Below, in pieces: positions 60,477-64,000 of a DNA stretch of 64,000 nucleotides (the first letter of the stretch is position 1; every line of letters starts with the position of its first letter). The stretch is from Mucilaginibacter sp. 14171R-50. Lineage in GTDB: Bacteria; Bacteroidota; Bacteroidia; Sphingobacteriales; Sphingobacteriaceae. The position numbers were made by a program, and so were the translations under genes. The stretch covers positions 2,480,001 to 2,544,000 of the forward strand of contig NZ_CP048115.1 in the NCBI RefSeq assembly GCF_010093045.1. Reading direction: 5' to 3'. The notes beneath the pieces were generated by a model, which saw nothing but the letters and a program-made list of their open reading frames with translations, was not told where the DNA came from and made no database searches.

Positions 60477-60689
60477 CTATGATTTTTTTGCGGTAGCAAC
60501 AATTACTATCCCGCCCACTAACAGTATTCCACCCAGGTACGGTGGCCAGTTAACCGTTTTTTGCTTGTCGGCGGATACCTGGATCGGCCCGGCATCAACA
60601 ATTTTCTCTTTCTTGGTATAAGTAAAGCCCGTCCATATTAGCATTGCCGCGCCAATTACGATGAGTACTATGCCGATTGTTTTATTCAT
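60477..60689 (-). CDS. Small two-helix membrane protein (70 aa)
   Basis: This 70-residue protein has two membrane helices (residues 4-21, IGIVLIVIGAAMLIWTGF, and 51-66, YLGGILLVGGIVIVATA) joined by a 25-residue polar loop. It resembles small DUF3185-type proteins. No function is known. It lies tail to tail with the GNAT gene, 10 nt away. Confidence 0.68.
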   Translation of the reverse strand: MNKTIGIVLIVIGAAMLIWTGFTYTKKEKIVDAGPIQVSADKQKTVNWPPYLGGILLVGGIVIVATAKKS

Positions 60690-60751
60690 GATATTAGTTT
60701 TTTGGTTTGATAGTACAATACCAGTTTAGCCCTAATTGTTTTTAACTTTTT

Positions 60752-60782
60752 TTTGCCGATAGCTTTTTATAGATTAGGTTTG
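60752..60782 (+). promoter_or_regulatory. Predicted promoter of the ABC ATPase gene
   Basis: TTTG (60752-60755), a 19-nt spacer and TAGGTTTG (60775-60782), 33 nt before the ATG at 60816. Both elements match the consensus. Confidence 0.7.
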
Positions 60783-60815
60783 AGACAATTAAACTATTGA
60801 TCACTCCGCAGTAAA

Positions 60816-61829
60816 ATGAAAGATGACCTGATACTGGAAACCATATCGGTTACCAAGAATTTTTTTGGCGATAAATCATCAGGCGTTAATAACATCACCG
60901 TTTTTATACCAAAGGGCAAAATTACAGCCATTGTGGGCGAAAGCGGCAGCGGTAAAACCACACTGCTTAAACTGCTGTCAGGTACCATGAAGCCCGATTC
61001 GGGCGATGTATTCTTCCACGGTCAGCCATTGCCGGTGCGCACCGCTCATCTTACTTCTGCGCATACGGTAATTACTATGGTGAGCCAGGACAATACCGAT
61101 ATGAACATGGGGGCAAGTGTTTGGGATAACGTTGGCAATGGCCTGCCTACCGAAGATGCAAACTACAAAATACAAAAAACCACCCAGGCGCTAAACCTGC
61201 TGGGCATATATGACCTACGCGACCAGCCTTTTGGGAAACTTAGCGGCGGCGAAAAACAACGCGTTACCATTGCAAGGGCGCTTATAAACCGCCCCGAAGT
61301 ATTGATGCTGGATGAACCCTTTAACCAGGTAGATGCCAACTACCGCGAAAGCCTGCAACACGACATACGCCAGATAGTAAAAGAGTGGGGTGTAACTGTA
61401 ATACTGGTATCGCATGATCCGGCTGAATTGCTTTCTATGGCAGATGAACTGATCGTGATAAAGGAGGGCGAGATAGTAGAGTATGGCAGCCCCGAGGAGC
61501 TTTACCACAAGCCCAGGTTACTGTACACCTCAAAAATACTGGTAAGCTGCAGCGAACTTACCGCCGCGCAGGCAAAGGTTTGCGGCATTAAATCAAAGCG
61601 GGGCACTGTAGTTATTTATGCCGAGCATATCAGTATCACCCCCTTGGCTATGGGCGCCAAATGGACGGTGAAGCAAGTGTTGTTTAAAGGTTTTTTTGAA
61701 GAGTTGATCATCGAGCGCGAAGAGGTAACCCTGCGGGTTATCAATTATAGCCGCGGCAAGCATCCTGTGGGCAGCAAAATAGGCATCAGCATTAAAAAGT
61801 TTTACGAGTTTGGCAAGTGGCTGAGTTAA
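60816..61829 (+). CDS. ABC transporter ATP-binding protein with C-terminal TOBE-like domain
   Basis: This 337-residue protein has Walker A GESGSGKTT (residues 41-49), signature LSGGEKQR, Walker B VLMLDEPF and the H-loop region VSHDPAELLSMADELIVIKEGEIVEYGSPEELY. The last 95 residues (from SELTAAQAKVCG) form a TOBE-like domain typical of the PotA/FbpC/ModC group, which suggests import of an ion or small solute. No permease or binding-protein gene adjoins it, so its partner must be elsewhere. The promoter is strong by consensus. Confidence 0.9.
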   Translation: MKDDLILETISVTKNFFGDKSSGVNNITVFIPKGKITAIVGESGSGKTTLLKLLSGTMKPDSGDVFFHGQPLPVRTAHLTSAHTVITMVSQDNTDMNMGASVWDNVGNGLPTEDANYKIQKTTQALNLLGIYDLRDQPFGKLSGGEKQRVTIARALINRPEVLMLDEPFNQVDANYRESLQHDIRQIVKEWGVTVILVSHDPAELLSMADELIVIKEGEIVEYGSPEELYHKPRLLYTSKILVSCSELTAAQAKVCGIKSKRGTVVIYAEHISITPLAMGAKWTVKQVLFKGFFEELIIEREEVTLRVINYSRGKHPVGSKIGISIKKFYEFGKWLS

Positions 61830-61848
61830 GATATTAACGCTTTCTCCG

Positions 61849-61932
61849 CGTCATGGCGAGGTACGAACAATCTCCTGATATGCCATGTAGCCGACCGATC
61901 TTAAAGAGATTGCTTCGTACCTCGCAATGACG
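61849..61932. repeat. REP-like inverted repeat, best conserved copy
   Basis: The left arm CGTCATGGCGAGGTACGAAC-AATCTC (61849-61874) and right arm GAGATTGCTTCGTACCTCGC-AATGACG (61906-61932) are near-perfect complements, with a 31-nt loop. The family also appears at 14801-14896 and 7839-7864. It lies between convergent ends of the ABC ATPase and metallophosphoesterase genes. Confidence 0.9.
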
Positions 61933-61942
61933 GGCTTATATA

Positions 61943-63193
61943 TTAAACCCTCTTCTTCAGCGTTAGCACCGTAACCTCCGGCCAGATACCTAAGCGGCCT
62001 GAAAACGCCAGGAACCCAAACCCGCGGTTTATATACAAATAGCGGTTGTCATGTTTTACCAGCCCGGCCCAATCAGGATAGCGGTATTTTACAGGGCTCC
62101 ATCGTAAGTTTGCCGCCTCAACGCCAAACTGCGCGCCATGGGTATGCCCGGCAAGGGTAAGGTGTACATTGGCAGGGTGTTGTTTTACTATTTTTTCCCA
62201 GTGTGAAGGGTCGTGCGAGAGGAGGATTTTAAAAGCATTTGCATCAACCCCTTCAACGGCCCTGTCAATATCACCAAGCTGTATAAAACCATCGCCCCAG
62301 TTTTCCACGCCTATCAGTGATAACTTTTGCCCGCCTTTTTCCAGTACAACGTTCTCGTTAAGCAACAAACGGTAACCCAGGTCGGCATGATGCTGCTTTA
62401 GCTTGGCTAAATTAGCCCGTTTTTCCTGCTCGCTGTCCCAATGAATGTAGTCGCCATAATCATGGTTGCCCAGGATAGAGTACTGCCCGTAAGGCGCTTT
62501 TATCTGCCCAAAACGGTCGATGTATTGTTCAATTTCCCAGGCGGCATTGTTCACCAGGTCGCCGGTGAACACAAACAAGTCGGACTTTTGAGCTTTTGCC
62601 AGGTCGATACCCCGCTGCATGGCTTTTACATTATCAAAGCTGCCCGAGTGGATATCTGATAGCTGGGTAATGGTAAAGCCATCGAAGGCATCCGGCAGGT
62701 CATCAAAATAAATGGTTTGCCGGTGCACCTTATAATCATATTTGCCCCGAAACATGGCGTAAAAGAACGATGTAAAAGGTATAGCGGCCACCAGGATGGC
62801 TATTTCGGTAATAAATTTGCGCCGCGAGGGAAAAAACGCGCCGCCCGGTTTGCTGTCGGTGCTAACAGCGCGCGCAATGCCGTAAAAGAAACGGACAAGG
62901 TCGCCTAAGGAAAGCACTATCAGAAAAACCAGCTTGGTAACAAAAAAGGTAAGGAACAGGCTTAGCATCCATTCGTGAAACGGTGTCATGCCACGGGCGC
63001 TGCTCATGCTGCCTAACCCAAGCAAAAAAACCACAGTTACACCCACAGAAACCACCAGGAACCCCCAGGTAACTAACTGCCGCAATGGCCGTGATTGCCA
63101 ATCGGCAGTAAAGGTGCGCAACCCGTTAAAAACATACCAGTCCATTAACAGGGTGATAGCCGATATAATAAGAAATATTTTAAGAAACTTCAT
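61943..63193 (-). CDS. Membrane-anchored metallophosphoesterase
   Basis: This 416-residue protein has four N-terminal membrane helices (FLKIFLIISAITLLMDWYVF; TWGFLVVSVGVTVVFLLGLG; MLSLFLTFFVTKLVFLIVLSLGD; and a short one near AILVAAIPFTSFFY), then a calcineurin-like phosphoesterase domain with the metal motifs TQLSDIHSG, VFTGDLVNN, ILGNHDYGDY, LLSHDPSHW and TLAGHTHGAQFG. Substrates of this group include UDP-linked and other phosphoesters; none can be chosen here. The ATG at 63193 is preferred over an in-frame start at 63262 because it gives the standard hydrophobic N terminus. Confidence 0.88.
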   Translation of the reverse strand: MKFLKIFLIISAITLLMDWYVFNGLRTFTADWQSRPLRQLVTWGFLVVSVGVTVVFLLGLGSMSSARGMTPFHEWMLSLFLTFFVTKLVFLIVLSLGDLVRFFYGIARAVSTDSKPGGAFFPSRRKFITEIAILVAAIPFTSFFYAMFRGKYDYKVHRQTIYFDDLPDAFDGFTITQLSDIHSGSFDNVKAMQRGIDLAKAQKSDLFVFTGDLVNNAAWEIEQYIDRFGQIKAPYGQYSILGNHDYGDYIHWDSEQEKRANLAKLKQHHADLGYRLLLNENVVLEKGGQKLSLIGVENWGDGFIQLGDIDRAVEGVDANAFKILLSHDPSHWEKIVKQHPANVHLTLAGHTHGAQFGVEAANLRWSPVKYRYPDWAGLVKHDNRYLYINRGFGFLAFSGRLGIWPEVTVLTLKKRV

Positions 63194-63298
63194 TGATATC
63201 AATTCATTAAGCCGCAATATAAAAAAGGTAAGGTAATTGCTTTGTAAAAACACAGATTTCAAGGTAATTACCTATTTTAGCTATCCAATTATATTTAC

Positions 63299-64000
63299 AT
63301 GCAAGCACGTTTAGTAGGCCTGTTGGCTCTTTTAGCAGCATCAACAGCAGTTGTTGCGCAGCCCTCAAAAAGGGATACCGTATTTTTCGATGATTTTAAG
63401 GAAGGTACGCTTAACCGCAGCAAATGGAACGTAGAAGTTACCGGCCATACCGTAAACGACGAACAACAAGCGTATGTCGATTCGGCCGCTACCATCTATA
63501 TTGAAAATGGTACGCTGGTTTTAAAGGCGTTGTATAAGCCCGGTTATACCAGCAAACAGGGCAATAAGTATGATTTTATAAGCGGGCGTATCAACACGAG
63601 CGATAAAGTAATGTTTACTTACGGCAGCGCTTCGGCACGTATGAAGGTTACAGGCGGCGAGGGCATGTGGCCGGCGTTTTGGGCGTTAGGCAAAGGCAAA
63701 TGGCCCGATTGCGGCGAGATAGACGTGATGGAAACCGTTGGCGATACCACCTGGACCAGCAACGCCTTGCACGGGCCGGGCTACTTTGGCAATACACCGC
63801 TGGTTTATCGCGCGCACTTCCCAAAAGGTACCGATGCTACCCAATGGCATGTTTACAGTGTTGACTGGACGGAAAACAGTTTAACTTTTAAGGTAGACGG
63901 CTTAGTTACCTATAAGGTTACCAAAGCTATGGCCGAAAAGTATGGCCGCTGGGCGTTTGACAATCCTAAGTTTTTAATATTGAACTTTGCCCTGGGCGGC
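63299..64000 (+). CDS. Glycoside hydrolase family 16 protein, 5' part (3' end outside window)
   Basis: The first 234 codons of an exported GH16 enzyme, cut by the window edge. A signal peptide (MQARLVGLLALLAASTAVVA) is followed by the GH16 jelly-roll (DTVFFDDFKEGTLNRSKWNVEV...). The catalytic signature is intact: Glu140 in CGEIDVMETVG is the nucleophile, Asp142 the helper and Glu145 the acid/base. MFTYGSASARMKVTGGEGMWPAFWALG is typical of beta-1,3-glucanase (laminarinase)-like members. TATATTTA lies just before the ATG. It continues the carbohydrate theme of the nearby GH3 gene. Confidence 0.92.
   Translation, partial: MQARLVGLLALLAASTAVVAQPSKRDTVFFDDFKEGTLNRSKWNVEVTGHTVNDEQQAYVDSAATIYIENGTLVLKALYKPGYTSKQGNKYDFISGRINTSDKVMFTYGSASARMKVTGGEGMWPAFWALGKGKWPDCGEIDVMETVGDTTWTSNALHGPGYFGNTPLVYRAHFPKGTDATQWHVYSVDWTENSLTFKVDGLVTYKVTKAMAEKYGRWAFDNPKFLILNFALGG

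Noticed and set aside
1..64000. Prophage, integrative element or transposase
   Set aside because: No integrase, transposase, terminase or portal-like protein and no tRNA with an attachment duplication are visible; the gene content is chromosomal.

Overview
The window looks like a chromosomal stretch from a Bacteroidota bacterium of the family Sphingobacteriaceae, most like Mucilaginibacter or Pedobacter; the genus is an inference. Supporting signs are TAnnTTTG promoter boxes in front of many genes, almost no Shine-Dalgarno sequences, families largely confined to this phylum (DUF4783, DUF4294, PorT-type outer-membrane barrels, fused anti-sigma/barrel proteins, bacillithiol synthesis), many Sec signal peptides and lipoproteins, and intergenic inverted repeats of a kind common in this family. 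I see no prophage, transposase, CRISPR array, rRNA or tRNA gene. The content is mostly core metabolism, with carbohydrate and envelope genes toward the right end.

Layout. 1-5.4 kb: the end of the complex I operon (nuoL fragment, nuoM, nuoN), then an ammonium transporter. 5.5-9.6 kb: secreted amidohydrolase with a small membrane protein, a nitrilase-type amidase and a sugar-isomerase-like lipoprotein. 9.7-16.1 kb: a long PurF-type amidotransferase, LysE exporter, hexose MFS symporter, dCMP deaminase, cytidylate kinase, ArfB ribosome rescue factor. 16.2-26.7 kb: LpxR-like lipid A deacylase, an outer-membrane barrel, Lon, TPR protein, lipoprotein, GpmI, DUF4783, NadC, PlsY, M48 lipoprotein protease. 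27-33.7 kb: DUF2071, PabB, small membrane protein, PurA, Fur, RelA/SpoT. 33.8-41.2 kb: DUF4294, glutathione peroxidase, BshB1, two small unknowns, lysine 6-transaminase, ACC deaminase-like enzyme, RluD-type pseudouridine synthase, PabC-like enzyme. 41.2-51.8 kb: secreted unknown, Fmt, NamZ muramidase, LolC/E-like permease, two OM barrels, an ECF sigma factor with a fused anti-sigma/OM-barrel protein, lipoprotein, MazG, MnmD. 52-64 kb: amidase, Tat oxidoreductase, alpha/beta hydrolase, YceI, two DUF2147 proteins, a GH3-SseB-GNAT operon, an orphan ABC ATPase, a metallophosphoesterase and the start of a GH16 glucanase.

The most interesting signals lie between and around the genes. (1) In six genes a TAnnTTTG box stands 4-5 nt before the start codon, which predicts leaderless mRNAs and fixes several starts (GTG in gpmI, pabB and the ACC deaminase-like gene). 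(2) Five gene borders carry inverted repeats built from near-tandem copies of a 6-8 nt word, with a different word at each border but the same architecture; a sixth border carries one arm only. (3) The ECF sigma gene has a textbook ECF-type promoter (TGTAAC, 16 nt, CGTATT) and is translationally coupled to a protein that appears to run from cytoplasm to outer membrane. (4) A perfect 10-bp palindrome overlaps the promoter region of the YceI gene. (5) Two families of larger intergenic repeats recur. No single unmistakably new system was found; the ECF/trans-envelope pair and the word hairpins are the best candidates.
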